DNA from: Longicatena sp.
Lineage (GTDB): Bacteria; Bacillota_I; Bacilli_A; Erysipelotrichales; Erysipelotrichaceae
Assembly (NCBI GenBank): GCA_029258245.1
Contig: JARHZK010000165.1
Coordinates: forward strand, 1-32,976
Reading direction: 5' to 3'
Length of the DNA: 32,976 nt
Shown: positions 23,987 through 32,931 of the stretch, one piece after another
Numbering within the stretch: position 1 is the stretch's first letter
Layout: every line of letters begins with the position of its first letter
Notes under the pieces: generated by a model
Seen by the model: the letters and a program-made list of their open reading frames with translations, nothing else
Told to the model about the DNA's origin: nothing
Databases searched by the model: none
Made by a program: the position numbers and the translations under genes

Positions 23987-24622
23987 ATGAAAATTGAACA
24001 ACCACGTATCATTGAGAATTTATTTAAGTCTAATCATTTTCTTCAATCCATTGAAGATGATTCATATCTTGAACATAGGATATTTTCTCATATCAATATC
24101 AATAATATTAACATTCCAAGTTTTCATTTGAATTGCGTTTATTTTAAAAATGTTCATTTTGAAAATTGTACCTTTGAAAACATTGATATGATTGACGTTA
24201 TATTTGAAAACTGTGAGTTCACAAATGTAATTTTTAGTGATGGATCTCTTCATAGAACGCTTTTTAATAACTGTAGAGCTATGGGAATCCAACTCGTAGA
24301 TAATGTTATAAAAAATATACAAATGTTAAATTGCAATGCTCGTTATTCGAATATGAGTGGTAGTAAAATTCAACAAACTATTTTTGAAAACTGTAATTTA
24401 GAAAATTCAAGTCATATACACTGCAATTACAAAAATACAATTTTCTCTAATTGTAATCTTAATGAAAGTGAATTTTATAATACAAATCTTAATACTCTTA
24501 ATTTTTCATCATGTTCCATTGATGGTATAGGAATTACTCAAGATTTATTAAAAGGAGTTACTATGAACTCTTTACAAGCGTTAGAAATGGCGAAATTACT
24601 AGGAATTATAGTGAAAGATTAA
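23987..24622 (+). CDS. Pentapeptide-repeat-like protein
   Basis: This 211-residue protein is made mostly of five-residue repeats with a central Phe, Leu, Met or Ile and polar flanks. Examples are VHFENCTFENIDMIDVIFEN at about 55-75, TIFENCNLENSS and TIFSNCNLNESEFYNTNLNT near 145-170. These predict a right-handed quadrilateral beta-helix from about residue 35 to 185. A short C-terminal helix (SLQALEMAKLLGIIV) may mediate dimer contact as in DNA-mimicking Qnr/MfpA proteins. Many family members have unknown roles, and quinolone protection cannot be claimed from this. There is no signal peptide or membrane helix. Phe/Leu positions with frequent Cys are unusual. It is monocistronic, between its own promoter and the terminator at 24632. 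Confidence 0.8.
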   Translation: MKIEQPRIIENLFKSNHFLQSIEDDSYLEHRIFSHININNINIPSFHLNCVYFKNVHFENCTFENIDMIDVIFENCEFTNVIFSDGSLHRTLFNNCRAMGIQLVDNVIKNIQMLNCNARYSNMSGSKIQQTIFENCNLENSSHIHCNYKNTIFSNCNLNESEFYNTNLNTLNFSSCSIDGIGITQDLLKGVTMNSLQALEMAKLLGIIVKD

Positions 24623-24631
24623 ATTAGATAT

Positions 24632-24688
24632 AAATAAAAAGCATCATGTAATTAATTAATACTTCAAATCACATGATGCTTTTTATTT
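24632..24688. terminator. Bidirectional intrinsic terminator
   Basis: A perfect 18-bp stem, AAATAAAAAGCATCATGT (24632-24649) with ACATGATGCTTTTTATTT (24671-24688), closes a 21-nt loop. It serves the converging pentapeptide gene (plus) and maf (minus). Confidence 0.85.
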
Positions 24689-24692
24689 ATTT

Positions 24693-25280
24693 TTATTTTT
24701 CATCAAAATCTAATATATTCATACATTTTAATTCTCTATATAATCTTGCTACAGGTAATCCAACAACATTAAAATAATCTCCTTGAATTCCTTTTACTAA
24801 TATTTTTCCATGCCCTTGTATTCCATAAGAACCAGCCTTATCCATAGATTCACCAGTTTTTATATATGAATTAATAATTGTTTCATTTAAATCATAAAAT
24901 GTAACATTGGTTACTTCATGAAATACGAACTTCTTATTTTCCGTTAATATTGCTACACCAGTAATCACTTGATGCGTTTTTCCACTTAAATTTCGCAACA
25001 TTTTTTTCGCATCTTCTTCGTCTTTTGGTTTTCCTAAAGCAATCCCATTTAAAACCACCATGGTATCACATCCAATAACAACATCTTGTGAATATTGCAT
25101 AAATACATCCTTCGCTTTATCATAAGCAATTTGTTCTATTGCCAAATCAATCGATAGTGATTGATTTAAATTTTCTTTGGCATTCGATGGAATACATTCA
25201 AAAGGACATCCAATATCTTTCATCAATTCTTGTCTTCTTGGAGACGCACTTGCTAAAATAACTTTTTTATTTGATTTCAT
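24693..25280 (-). CDS. maf: Maf-type nucleotide pyrophosphatase
   Basis: This 195-residue protein has the normal Maf length. It contains the signature SASPRRQELMKDIG near residues 11-24, VIGCDTMVVLNG with the catalytic Asp near 72, GKPKDEEDAKKML, and SYGIQGHG with VVGLPVARLYREL at the C-terminus. Maf proteins hydrolyse non-canonical or modified nucleoside triphosphates such as dTTP, UTP and methylated UTP/CTP, and are linked to arrest of division. The SYGIQG motif fits the dTTP/UTP (YhdE-like) group. The start overlaps the end of the upstream membrane protein gene by 14 nt, so the two are translationally coupled. The shared terminator lies just after the stop. Confidence 0.94.
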   Translation of the reverse strand: MKSNKKVILASASPRRQELMKDIGCPFECIPSNAKENLNQSLSIDLAIEQIAYDKAKDVFMQYSQDVVIGCDTMVVLNGIALGKPKDEEDAKKMLRNLSGKTHQVITGVAILTENKKFVFHEVTNVTFYDLNETIINSYIKTGESMDKAGSYGIQGHGKILVKGIQGDYFNVVGLPVARLYRELKCMNILDFDEK

Positions 25281-25998
25281 GCATGTCTTCCTCTTTTTGA
25301 AACATTTTTAATCGATGATGTAAATATGCATAACTAGCAACAAATAAACCAAGTATTCCTACAATAAAAAATATCGCTATGTTCTTAACAAGCTTTGCAA
25401 AAAATGCATCTGGAAATAAGTTCACCATAAAATCTTTTGCTGGATCTAATAACCATAAATCATTACGGAACAAAATCTTATGAAACATTATCCAAAAAGC
25501 ATCAAAGTCAACATACACCCATGTCACCAATAAAGCAAAAAATATCACAAATATAAGTGTTGTCTTCATATAACTAATACTTAATTCTGTCCATGCTGAT
25601 TTTTTCAGGCGTACTGCTAATAAAATAACACTGATTCCAAACATTACAAATGCTATATTTCGGATTACCAATGCAAAATGATATAATCTTTTTACATCTT
25701 CCATATGTGCTTCTTCTTTTACATTAAACGCATCCTGAAGTTGCCCTTGAATTGTAATCTTCACTTTAATATCATGTCTATGATCTTCTAAATAATCTAA
25801 TAATACATCTGTTGCTAAATTCAAATCTTTCTGTGTAACACCCAATTCTTGAGCTGTATTTAATCTTTCATACTCTTGCATATAAAATTCTCTATGAAAA
25901 CAATTATAATCAATACTAGAAATCAAAAGTATGATAATAACTGACATAGATGCTATATACATTGCTACCGTATTTATTTTATTTATAATTTTATTCAT
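25267..25998 (-). CDS. TIGR01906/DUF1461-type membrane protein
   Basis: This 243-residue protein starts at MNKIINKINTV, where GAGGAAACTTA gives a ribosome binding site; ten further upstream codons are open but lack one. There are five membrane segments (about 10-28, 104-122, 137-158 and 206-226 are the clearest). The motif FHKILFRNDLWLLDPAKDFMVNLFP (here noted as FHKILFRNDLWLL and LFPDAFF), between the third and last helices, identifies the conserved Firmicute family TIGR01906, whose function is unknown. A long outside loop (about 30-100) follows the first helix. It is coupled to maf downstream. Some relatives (Lit) modify lipoproteins; that link is only suggestive here. Confidence 0.8.
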   Translation of the reverse strand: MNKIINKINTVAMYIASMSVIIILLISSIDYNCFHREFYMQEYERLNTAQELGVTQKDLNLATDVLLDYLEDHRHDIKVKITIQGQLQDAFNVKEEAHMEDVKRLYHFALVIRNIAFVMFGISVILLAVRLKKSAWTELSISYMKTTLIFVIFFALLVTWVYVDFDAFWIMFHKILFRNDLWLLDPAKDFMVNLFPDAFFAKLVKNIAIFFIVGILGLFVASYAYLHHRLKMFQKEEDMHEIK

Positions 25999-26061
25999 TA
26001 AGTTTCCTCTATTCTCAAAATTAACCATGATAATAATACCACAAATTAACTGAAATAGAAA

Positions 26062-26085
26062 TAAAAGACCTATTTTTCATAGGCC
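26062..26085 (-). terminator. Intrinsic terminator of the thrC-thrB-ACT operon
   Basis: On the minus strand GGCCTAT and ATAGGTC pair (one G-U) around about 5 nt, followed by TTTTATTT. It lies immediately after the stop of the ACT-domain gene. Confidence 0.65.
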
Positions 26086-26088
26086 CTA

Positions 26089-26523
26089 TTATTCGACAGC
26101 TAATAATTGTAAGTTTGTTGCTCCTTTACATTCTTTTAAATTTTGCAACAATTCATCAAGTGATGTATTCATTTCACTCATATCAAAAGATAAAGTAACA
26201 CTTGCCCAATCATGGATTGGTATATTTTGATTAATTGTTAAAATATTGGCATTAGCTCTTGACATTATATTTAATACTTCTGATAAAATTCCTTTATCAT
26301 GATGTAACATTAAAGAAATAACCGCTTTTCTTGAACTCATTCCTTTATCTGGTAAAAAAACATAATCTTTATATTTATAATAAGTTCCTCGACTAATACC
26401 AACTTGTTTTACCGCATCACTCACTTGTTTTACTTTTCCATTTTGTAAAAGTGTTCTAGCTTCAATTACTTTATCTAATACATCTGGTAATATAGAACCA
26501 TCTACAATATAATATTTTTCCAT
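26089..26523 (-). CDS. UPF0735 ACT-domain protein (PheB-like), threonine operon
   Basis: This 144-residue protein has two parts. Residues about 1-60 include a helix-turn-helix-like segment (VSDAVKQVGISRGTYYKYKDYVF). Residues 68-144 are an ACT domain (AVISLMLHHDKGILSEVLNI, ANILTINQNIPIHDWASVT). The arrangement is that of the UPF0735/PheB family. ACT domains bind amino acids, and the DNA-binding-like half suggests a regulator responding to threonine or a relative. The gene overlaps the thrB stop by one base, which ties it to threonine synthesis. In Bacillus the homologue lies beside pheA. No biochemical activity is established. Confidence 0.85.
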   Translation of the reverse strand: MEKYYIVDGSILPDVLDKVIEARTLLQNGKVKQVSDAVKQVGISRGTYYKYKDYVFLPDKGMSSRKAVISLMLHHDKGILSEVLNIMSRANANILTINQNIPIHDWASVTLSFDMSEMNTSLDELLQNLKECKGATNLQLLAVE

Positions 26524-27404
26524 TATTTCACCTCATATGTTGCACCATCATAAGTTGCATGTAATAAACGTATATTCCATTCTGGATATCGTTTTTTTAA
26601 TTCTTTTATAACCGCTTGTGCTGTTTCTTCATCTTGTGTTATAGAAACCATAGTAGAACCACTACCACTAATATATGTTGTAATCATATCATAATCAAGA
26701 CATAATTTCATTATTTCTTCATATTGTGGGATTAATTGTTTACGATACGGTTCTTGCATTTGATCTTTACATGACTTACGAATAATTAACCCATTTCCTA
26801 TTTCTATCGCTTTTGCTAAAGCAGTGCATCTTCCCATTTGATACACAGCTTCTTGATAAGTCATAGAGATAGGTAAAACATCTCTTGCTTTCTTCGTATT
26901 TACTTCATAATTGGGAATTATTGTCACAAATAATAAATCTTTTTTTACTCCAAATCGTATCATATTAGGAGTATTATCTTCCATAAAACTTACACATAAT
27001 CCTCCAAATAATGCTGGAGCTATATTATCTGGATGTCCTTCCATTTCTGTTGCTAATTTAAATATTTCATATTTATTCAAAGATTTTTGAAACATTGCGC
27101 TTGCTCCCATCAATCCTGCGATAATACATATCGCACTGCTTCCTAACCCTCTAGCATATGGAATATTGGAATCTACAATAATTCTTAGACCTGATACTCT
27201 TTCATCAATTGCATTTAATCCTTTTAAAAATGCTTGATAAATTAAATTACTATCATTGCAATATGCTTCTTGACATCCAATAATTTCTAATCCTTCTTCC
27301 ATTTCTTCAAATGAAATAGTAGCAAATGTATCGAATGCTAATCCTAAACAATCATATCCTACACCTAAGTTTGCACTTGTCGCTGGTACTTTCACTTTAA
27401 CCAT
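26523..27404 (-). CDS. thrB: Homoserine kinase
   Basis: This 293-residue GHMP kinase phosphorylates homoserine with ATP to O-phosphohomoserine, the substrate of ThrC. Visible motifs are VKVPATSANLGVGYDCLGLAFD at the N-terminus (given here as VPATSANLGVGYDCLG), the ATP loop PYARGLGSSAICI near 85-97, and EGHPDNIAPALFGG near 127-140. TYISGSGSTMVSI near 243 is the C-terminal motif 3. The length is usual for the family. The start overlaps thrC by 8 nt, and the end overlaps the ACT-protein gene, so all three are coupled. Confidence 0.95.
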   Translation of the reverse strand: MVKVKVPATSANLGVGYDCLGLAFDTFATISFEEMEEGLEIIGCQEAYCNDSNLIYQAFLKGLNAIDERVSGLRIIVDSNIPYARGLGSSAICIIAGLMGASAMFQKSLNKYEIFKLATEMEGHPDNIAPALFGGLCVSFMEDNTPNMIRFGVKKDLLFVTIIPNYEVNTKKARDVLPISMTYQEAVYQMGRCTALAKAIEIGNGLIIRKSCKDQMQEPYRKQLIPQYEEIMKLCLDYDMITTYISGSGSTMVSITQDEETAQAVIKELKKRYPEWNIRLLHATYDGATYEVK

Positions 27405-28887
27405 GGAATATCTCCTTTGTCGTATTCTCTACATATTTTATCATATTGTTTTTATCTATTACATCTTTATGCACTATTTTTTCTTTATTTAACAAAACTA
27501 ACGATTGTGGTATTACTGTATTTGTTTTTATTGATAATTGCTTCATACAAGTAAATTCATCTGTATATTTTTCATTAAAAATAGCTTCCATAACTGTTGA
27601 TGCAAATTTATATGGGCTTGCTGTTGACAATAATACACATGGTGTACTATCTTCTTTTTGATATTCTTCCATAACTTTATATCCTGTTGCAGTATGTGGA
27701 TCTAATATATACCCCTTTTCTTCATATACGTTTCTAATAATTGCTTTACAATCTTTATCCGTACAATATCCTCCATAAAAATCTTTTTGAATATCATATT
27801 TCAATTCATCCTTTATTTTATAAGAACCTTTTGTTTCTAAATCATTCATTAATTTACAAATATAATCGGTATCTTTTCCACTCTTATAATATAATAAACG
27901 TTCTAAATTACTTGAAATTAATATATCCATACTTGGTGAAATTGTTTTATAAAAGATCCGATTACGATTGTATTCTCCATTTTTTAAGAAATCATATAAT
28001 ACATTATTTTCATTACTTGCTACAATCAATCGTTTTATTGGTAATCCCATACACTTTGCATAATAGCCTGCTAAGACATTTCCAAAATTTCCTGTTGGTA
28101 CACAAAAATTAATTTCATCTCCAAACGTAATTTGATGCTGTTGAACCATTTCTTTATAAGCGTATATATAATATACGACCTGTGGAATTAAACGTCCAAT
28201 ATTGATGGAATTCGCACTTGATAAAATAATTTTTTTCTTCATTAATTGCTCTTTTAATTTCTTGTTTTGAAAAATCTTTTTTACATTTGTTTGCGCATCA
28301 TCAAAATTTCCATGTATTGCACATACTTTGGTATTGAATCCATCTGTTGTCGTCATTTGTAGGCGTTGGATATTACTTACTCCATTATTCGGATAAAATA
28401 CTGTAATTGCAATATTTTCTACATTCTTAAAACCTTCTAATGCTGCCTTTCCTGTATCTCCACTAGTTGCAGTTAAAATCATGACTTTTTGTTGATAGCT
28501 ATTATCTATTGCCTTTGACATCAATTGCGGTAACATTTGTAAACCAACATCTTTAAATGCACAGGTAGGACCATGAAACAATTCTAAAATGGGTATATCT
28601 TTTACGATATGTAATGGTGTAATGTTCTTTGATTCAAATTTAGTTTCATATGCATTTTTTACACATTGTTCAATTTCATCTTCACAATAATCTGGTAATA
28701 ATAATGATAAAACTATTTCTGCCATCTGTTCATATGTCATATTCATCATGTCATTTAAAGGTAACTCTAATTCATCTAAATGATCATATACATAAAGTCC
28801 TCCATCATCCGCAATTCCTTTTAAAATTGCTTCTTTACAAGAACATTTTATATTTTTATTACGCGTACTAATATATTTTACTTCCAT
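27397..28887 (-). CDS. thrC: Threonine synthase
   Basis: This 496-residue enzyme converts O-phosphohomoserine to threonine with pyridoxal phosphate. It belongs to the longer form (E. coli and yeast type): MEVKYISTRN at the start, GIADDGGLYV, and HGPTCAFKDVGLQ with the PLP lysine Lys112. LTATSGDTGKAAL and VPTGNFGNVLAGYYAK, the phosphate- and PLP-binding loops, follow. DPHTATGYKV and LLSTASPYKF are near the C-terminus. GGAGATGAAGAT precedes the ATG. It is first in the operon with thrB and the ACT protein gene, transcribed away from hom-lysC-asd. No T-box is seen in the 110-nt intergenic region. Confidence 0.96.
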   Translation of the reverse strand: MEVKYISTRNKNIKCSCKEAILKGIADDGGLYVYDHLDELELPLNDMMNMTYEQMAEIVLSLLLPDYCEDEIEQCVKNAYETKFESKNITPLHIVKDIPILELFHGPTCAFKDVGLQMLPQLMSKAIDNSYQQKVMILTATSGDTGKAALEGFKNVENIAITVFYPNNGVSNIQRLQMTTTDGFNTKVCAIHGNFDDAQTNVKKIFQNKKLKEQLMKKKIILSSANSINIGRLIPQVVYYIYAYKEMVQQHQITFGDEINFCVPTGNFGNVLAGYYAKCMGLPIKRLIVASNENNVLYDFLKNGEYNRNRIFYKTISPSMDILISSNLERLLYYKSGKDTDYICKLMNDLETKGSYKIKDELKYDIQKDFYGGYCTDKDCKAIIRNVYEEKGYILDPHTATGYKVMEEYQKEDSTPCVLLSTASPYKFASTVMEAIFNEKYTDEFTCMKQLSIKTNTVIPQSLVLLNKEKIVHKDVIDKNNMIKYVENTTKEIFHG

Positions 28888-28939
28888 ATCTTCATCTCCT
28901 TTTCTTTACTTGCATTTCCATATTTATTATGATACGATG

Positions 28940-28968
28940 TTTACAATACAAAAACAAGTGTTTTTAAT
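28940..28968 (+). promoter_or_regulatory. Putative promoter of hom-lysC-asd in the shared divergent region
   Basis: TTTACA (28940-28945), a 17-nt spacer and TTTAAT (28963-28968) form a weak promoter. The thrC promoter must lie in the same 110 nt, with a CATAAT on the minus strand just upstream of its ribosome binding site. One regulator bound here could control both operons. No riboswitch or T-box core is present. Confidence 0.4.
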
Positions 28969-28997
28969 AAAAAAACAAATTTTAAAGGAGAAGACTT

Positions 28998-30173
28998 ATG
29001 AATATTGCAATATTAGGTTTTGGAACCATAGGTAGTGGTGTATATGAAATCATTCAACACGCCGCAACAGATGAAGTTAAAAATTTACACGTAACACATA
29101 TTTTAATTCGCAAAGGAAAAGATAAAACATTACCGATTATGTGTGATGACATACAAACTATTTTCGACGATCCTCAAGTAGATCTTATAGTGGAAACGAT
29201 CGGTGGAATAGAACCTGCGCATACCCATATCATGAATGCGATACAGGCAAAAAAACATGTTGTAACTGCTAATAAAGCAGTCGTTGCAAAGTATTTAAAA
29301 GATTTCAATGCTGCAGCTGTAAACAATGATGTTCATTTCTATTATGAAGCAAGTACAGGTGGTGGTATCCCTTGGATTCAAGGTCTTGAAAAAGCTTTAC
29401 GCATAGATGCAGTAGACTGTATTCATGGCATTTTCAATGGGACTAGTAATTATATATTGGATCATATGTATCGATATCAAGCTACTTTTGATGATGTATT
29501 AAAAGATGCACAACACTTAGGATATGCTGAAGCAGATCCTAGCGCAGATATCGATGGCTTTGACATTAGTAATAAAATAAGAATATCTGCTTCCATTGCT
29601 TATAATCATCCAATTACGGATCAATTTCCGATATTCGGTATTCGAAACATTCTCAAAGAAGATGTTCAATTTTTTTCATCCAAAGGATTTGTTGTAAAAT
29701 TGATTGCGAAAACAAAACGAAAAGGAAACACTTATGACTGTATTGTTGAACCGATGTTATTCGGTAAAAATCAAATTGAGGCAAATATACAAGAAAATTA
29801 TAATTTAATATCTTTACATGGAGATACGATTGGGGAATTAAAATTTTATGGACAAGGTGCTGGAAAACTTGCAACAGCAAATGCCGTTATTCAAGATATA
29901 ATCGATATTTCAGAAAACAAATCCCATCGTCAATGTTCATTCAATAATACGATGCAATATGATTCTACACTATGCAATCATGATTATATTCTTCGTTGTA
30001 ATCCATCCCTACAATCATTATTCAAAGAATTGGAATATGAACCGATTGCTCATTCTTATTTCCATATCAAACATGTAGAAGCAACAAAGATGCATGCAAT
30101 CCTGAAAGAAATATTAGAATGTGATCCAACAGCCTTCATGGCAAGTATATATGAGGAGGAACAATCATGTTGA
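28998..30173 (+). CDS. hom: Homoserine dehydrogenase
   Basis: This 391-residue enzyme reduces aspartate semialdehyde to homoserine. The NAD(P) loop GFGTIGSGVYE is at 7-17. VVTANKAVVAKY, TGGGIPWIQGL, GIFNGTSNYILDHM and GYAEADPSADIDGFDISNKI with the catalytic lysine complete the catalytic core. Typical Hom proteins reach about 430 residues because of a C-terminal ACT domain. Here only about 80 residues follow the catalytic core, and they match that domain poorly, so threonine feedback may be altered. AAAGGAGAAGACTT precedes the ATG. Its last 7 nt overlap lysC (ATGTTGA), giving coupled translation. Confidence 0.94.
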   Translation: MNIAILGFGTIGSGVYEIIQHAATDEVKNLHVTHILIRKGKDKTLPIMCDDIQTIFDDPQVDLIVETIGGIEPAHTHIMNAIQAKKHVVTANKAVVAKYLKDFNAAAVNNDVHFYYEASTGGGIPWIQGLEKALRIDAVDCIHGIFNGTSNYILDHMYRYQATFDDVLKDAQHLGYAEADPSADIDGFDISNKIRISASIAYNHPITDQFPIFGIRNILKEDVQFFSSKGFVVKLIAKTKRKGNTYDCIVEPMLFGKNQIEANIQENYNLISLHGDTIGELKFYGQGAGKLATANAVIQDIIDISENKSHRQCSFNNTMQYDSTLCNHDYILRCNPSLQSLFKELEYEPIAHSYFHIKHVEATKMHAILKEILECDPTAFMASIYEEEQSC

Positions 30174-31483
30174 AAATCACTAAATTTGGTGGTTCATCCG
30201 TAGCCAATGCAAAACAATTTCAAAAAGTAAAACATATCATTCAAAGCGATTCTTCGAGACGTTTCGTTATTGTAAGTGCTAGTGGTAGAGAATCGAAAGA
30301 TGATAATAAAATAACGGATCTATTATATTTAATCGAAGCACACTTAAAATATAGCGTAGATTACTTGTCTTTATTTGACTTAATAAAAGAACGCTTTATT
30401 TCCATTAAAACTGACTTACAACTTCAATATCCTATTGAAAATGATTTGAATCAACTCCAATCAGAATTGCATAAATCTATTTCTTTAGATTATTTAGTAA
30501 GCAGAGGAGAATATCTAACAGCTAAATTAATGGCAGAATATTTAGGATTTCCATTCGTGGATGCAAAGGATATCATCTCATTTCGATATGATGGAAAGAT
30601 CAATTACGATTTAACAAAACATCGTTTAGATCATTTCTTAAAAAATCATGATTGTTTCGTTATGCCTGGTTTTTATGGTTCTTTGCCAGATGGAACGATT
30701 AAAACGATGTCTCGAGGAGGAAGCGATATCACAGGTTCTATTTTGTCACGACTTCTCGATGCCGATGTTTATGAAAATTGGACCGATGTTTCGGGTATAT
30801 TGATGGCCGATCCAAGAATTGTTAAGAATCCAAAACGAATTCATACAATTACATATAGTGAATTAAGAGAATTATCTTATATGGGAGCAAGCGTATTACA
30901 TGAAGAAGCAATATTCCCAGTGAAAGAAAAAAATATTCCCATCCATATTTTAAACACAAACCATCCAGAAGAAGGAGGAACGATTATCGTAGATGAAATA
31001 AAAAATGATGATTCTAATCAAATAATTACTGGAATTGCTGGTAAAAAAGATTTCACTGTTGTTGCCATATACAAAAATCATATGTCGGATGAAGTAGGTA
31101 TTATTCGTAGAGCCCTAGAAGTTTTTGAAAATTACCATATATCCATTGAACATATTCCTAGTGGAATTGATTCTTTTAGTATTGTAGTAAATTCAAATGA
31201 TGTAAATGATATTATTTATGACATCGTAAGTGATATAAAAAAAGAATGTAATCCTGATAAAGTAAAGGTCATTGATCATATTTCATTAATTTCAACAGTA
31301 GGTCGCCAAATGATATATCGTCCAGGTATTTCTGGTAAATTATTTGCAGTATTAGGAAAAAACGAAATTAATATACGTATGATTGCACAAGGTAGCGATG
31401 AAATTAATATTATTGTTGGCGTCGAAAATAAAGACTTTGAAAAAACAATCTCTGCCATATATAGCTCTTTTATCATACAATAA
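30167..31483 (+). CDS. lysC: Aspartate kinase
   Basis: This 438-residue monofunctional aspartokinase phosphorylates aspartate at the head of the Lys/Thr/Met pathway. It has KFGGSSVANA at the N-terminus, VSASGRESKDDNKITDLL, the SRGEYLTAKLMAEYLG aspartate site and TMSRGGSDITGSIL. WTDVSGILMADPRIV binds ATP. Two ACT domains follow (about 310-370 and 385-438), the second with VGRQMIYRPGISGKLFAVLG. The length and KDDNKITDLLY insert resemble YclM-type class III kinases, which in Bacillus respond to lysine plus threonine; feedback here is not predictable. Linked to hom and asd, it probably serves threonine synthesis. GAGGAGGAACAATC precedes the ATG. I use lysC as a general symbol. Confidence 0.93.
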   Translation: MLKITKFGGSSVANAKQFQKVKHIIQSDSSRRFVIVSASGRESKDDNKITDLLYLIEAHLKYSVDYLSLFDLIKERFISIKTDLQLQYPIENDLNQLQSELHKSISLDYLVSRGEYLTAKLMAEYLGFPFVDAKDIISFRYDGKINYDLTKHRLDHFLKNHDCFVMPGFYGSLPDGTIKTMSRGGSDITGSILSRLLDADVYENWTDVSGILMADPRIVKNPKRIHTITYSELRELSYMGASVLHEEAIFPVKEKNIPIHILNTNHPEEGGTIIVDEIKNDDSNQIITGIAGKKDFTVVAIYKNHMSDEVGIIRRALEVFENYHISIEHIPSGIDSFSIVVNSNDVNDIIYDIVSDIKKECNPDKVKVIDHISLISTVGRQMIYRPGISGKLFAVLGKNEINIRMIAQGSDEINIIVGVENKDFEKTISAIYSSFIIQ

Positions 31484-31503
31484 TAAGGAAAGGATGAGGA
31501 ATT

Positions 31504-32514
31504 ATGAAAACATATAATGTTGCTATTTTAGGTGCTACCGGTGCTGTTGGACAAGAAATGATAAAAATTTTAATGGAAAGAAATTTTCCTATTCATGAAT
31601 TACATTTGTTGGCAAGTGCAAGAAGTGCAGGAAAAAAAATAAAGATACAAAATAAGGAATATATGATTGAAGAAACAACGAATTCTAGTTTTCAAAATAT
31701 CGATATTGTATTAGGTGCTACTGAAAACGATGTTGCCATGCGTTTTCTTCCAATAGCTGTAGAAGCTGGTGCAGTCGTAATAGATAACAGTTCTGCTTAT
31801 CGATTAGATCCTAATGTACCTTTAATTATTCCTGAAGTGAATCCAGAAGCTGTTAAAAATCATAAAGGAATTATTGCAAATCCGAATTGTGCTACTATTA
31901 TAGGACTCGTTGCCCTTGCTCCCCTTCATCAATATGCAAAGGCAAAACGTATGATTGTTTCTACCTATCAAGCTGTTTCAGGAGCAGGAATCAATGGAAT
32001 CAAAGAATTGGATCAACAAATCGATGCAATAAAAAATCATAACGATGTGGAAATCAAAACATTCCAACATCAAATTGCATATAATCTAATTCCACAAATT
32101 GGTGATTTCAATGAAGACGGATATTCAAGTGAAGAAATGAAAATGCAAAAGGAAGGAAGAAAAATCATGGATCTTCCTGATTTATGTGTCAATTGCACTT
32201 GTGTACGTGTCCCAATCTATCGTTCCCATTCAGAATCAATATTTGTTGAATTTGAAAATAAAATAACTATCGAAAAAGCAAAAGAACTATTACAAAATGC
32301 AAAAGGTATAAAATTAGTCGATAATCCAAAACATAATCAATATCCGATGCCATTGGATACAACAGATCAAGATCTTGTGTATGTAGGACGTATTCGCAAA
32401 GATATGAGCAAGCATCCAAACGCATTAAGTTTTTGGTGTTGTGGAGATCAGTTAAGAAAAGGAGCTGCTACAAATGCAGTTCAAATTGCTGAATTAGTTA
32501 TTCAAACATTATAA
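31504..32514 (+). CDS. asd: Aspartate-semialdehyde dehydrogenase
   Basis: This 336-residue enzyme reduces aspartyl phosphate to aspartate semialdehyde with NADPH. ILGATGAVGQEM near 8-19 binds the cofactor. DNSSAYR near 94-100 and IIANPNCATI, with the catalytic Cys129, follow. QAVSGAGINGIKEL near 167 and VPIYRSHSES are the substrate-site motifs. It is slightly shorter than most Asd proteins but complete. It lies 20 nt after lysC, with GGAAAGGATGAGGAATT before the ATG, and ends at a strong terminator. The genes hom, lysC and asd supply homoserine to the divergent thrB-thrC operon. Confidence 0.96.
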   Translation: MKTYNVAILGATGAVGQEMIKILMERNFPIHELHLLASARSAGKKIKIQNKEYMIEETTNSSFQNIDIVLGATENDVAMRFLPIAVEAGAVVIDNSSAYRLDPNVPLIIPEVNPEAVKNHKGIIANPNCATIIGLVALAPLHQYAKAKRMIVSTYQAVSGAGINGIKELDQQIDAIKNHNDVEIKTFQHQIAYNLIPQIGDFNEDGYSSEEMKMQKEGRKIMDLPDLCVNCTCVRVPIYRSHSESIFVEFENKITIEKAKELLQNAKGIKLVDNPKHNQYPMPLDTTDQDLVYVGRIRKDMSKHPNALSFWCCGDQLRKGAATNAVQIAELVIQTL

Positions 32515-32559
32515 AAGAAAAACATCTATATCATTTCAAACGATATAGATGTTTTTCTT
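32515..32559. terminator. Bidirectional intrinsic terminator after asd
   Basis: AAGAAAAACATCTATATC (32515-32532) pairs perfectly with GATATAGATGTTTTTCTT (32542-32559) around a 9-nt loop. It starts right after the asd stop and overlaps the stop codon of the convergent small gene. Confidence 0.85.
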
Positions 32560-32815
32560 ATTCTGTTTTTGATATTCCTTCATGTAGCTTATGAATAATA
32601 TCTCCAATTCCATAACATCCTAAAGAATATGCAAAAAATGGTGAACAATTACTTAAATAAGCATTTAATATTTCTTTCGTACTAACTTTTGTTGCATCAG
32701 TTACCATCTTGATTGATTCATGCGTTAAATAAAAATAATATACTGCAATTAATAAGAATAAAACTGCTGCTACATAAAATATAATACTTGTTTTCGTAAT
32801 TTTCTTTTTCTTCAT
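32558..32815 (-). CDS. Small membrane protein, unknown function
   Basis: I do not recognise this 85-residue protein. It begins with the basic MKKKKITKTS, has one strong membrane helix (about 10-30, IIFYVAAVLFLLIAVYYFYL), a polar middle with THESIKMVTDATK, and a second weaker helix (about 55-73) containing two Cys (SNCSPF and LGCYG). The basic start predicts an N-in topology. GGAGAAGAACT lies before the ATG, and the gene ends inside the asd terminator, so it should be monocistronic and real. It is convergent with asd and divergent from a tRNA gene. Confidence 0.6.
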   Translation of the reverse strand: MKKKKITKTSIIFYVAAVLFLLIAVYYFYLTHESIKMVTDATKVSTKEILNAYLSNCSPFFAYSLGCYGIGDIIHKLHEGISKTE

Positions 32816-32931
32816 AGTTCTTCTCCTTTTTTATTCTTATAAACTTAAAATACTTGCTAATGTTACCATATTTTTATAAAAAAAGATAGCAAAACAACAT
32901 AAAGTATAGTAATATATACTGTGAAAAATAT

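Noticed and set aside
28939-28947. GTTTACAAT shared with the inverted repeat at 14130-14164 as a common operator
   Set aside because: Only one half-site occurs here and nine AT-rich bases can recur by chance.
28888-28997. T-box or other attenuator for the threonine operons
   Set aside because: The 110-nt gap is too short and lacks the T-box sequence and any strong hairpin.
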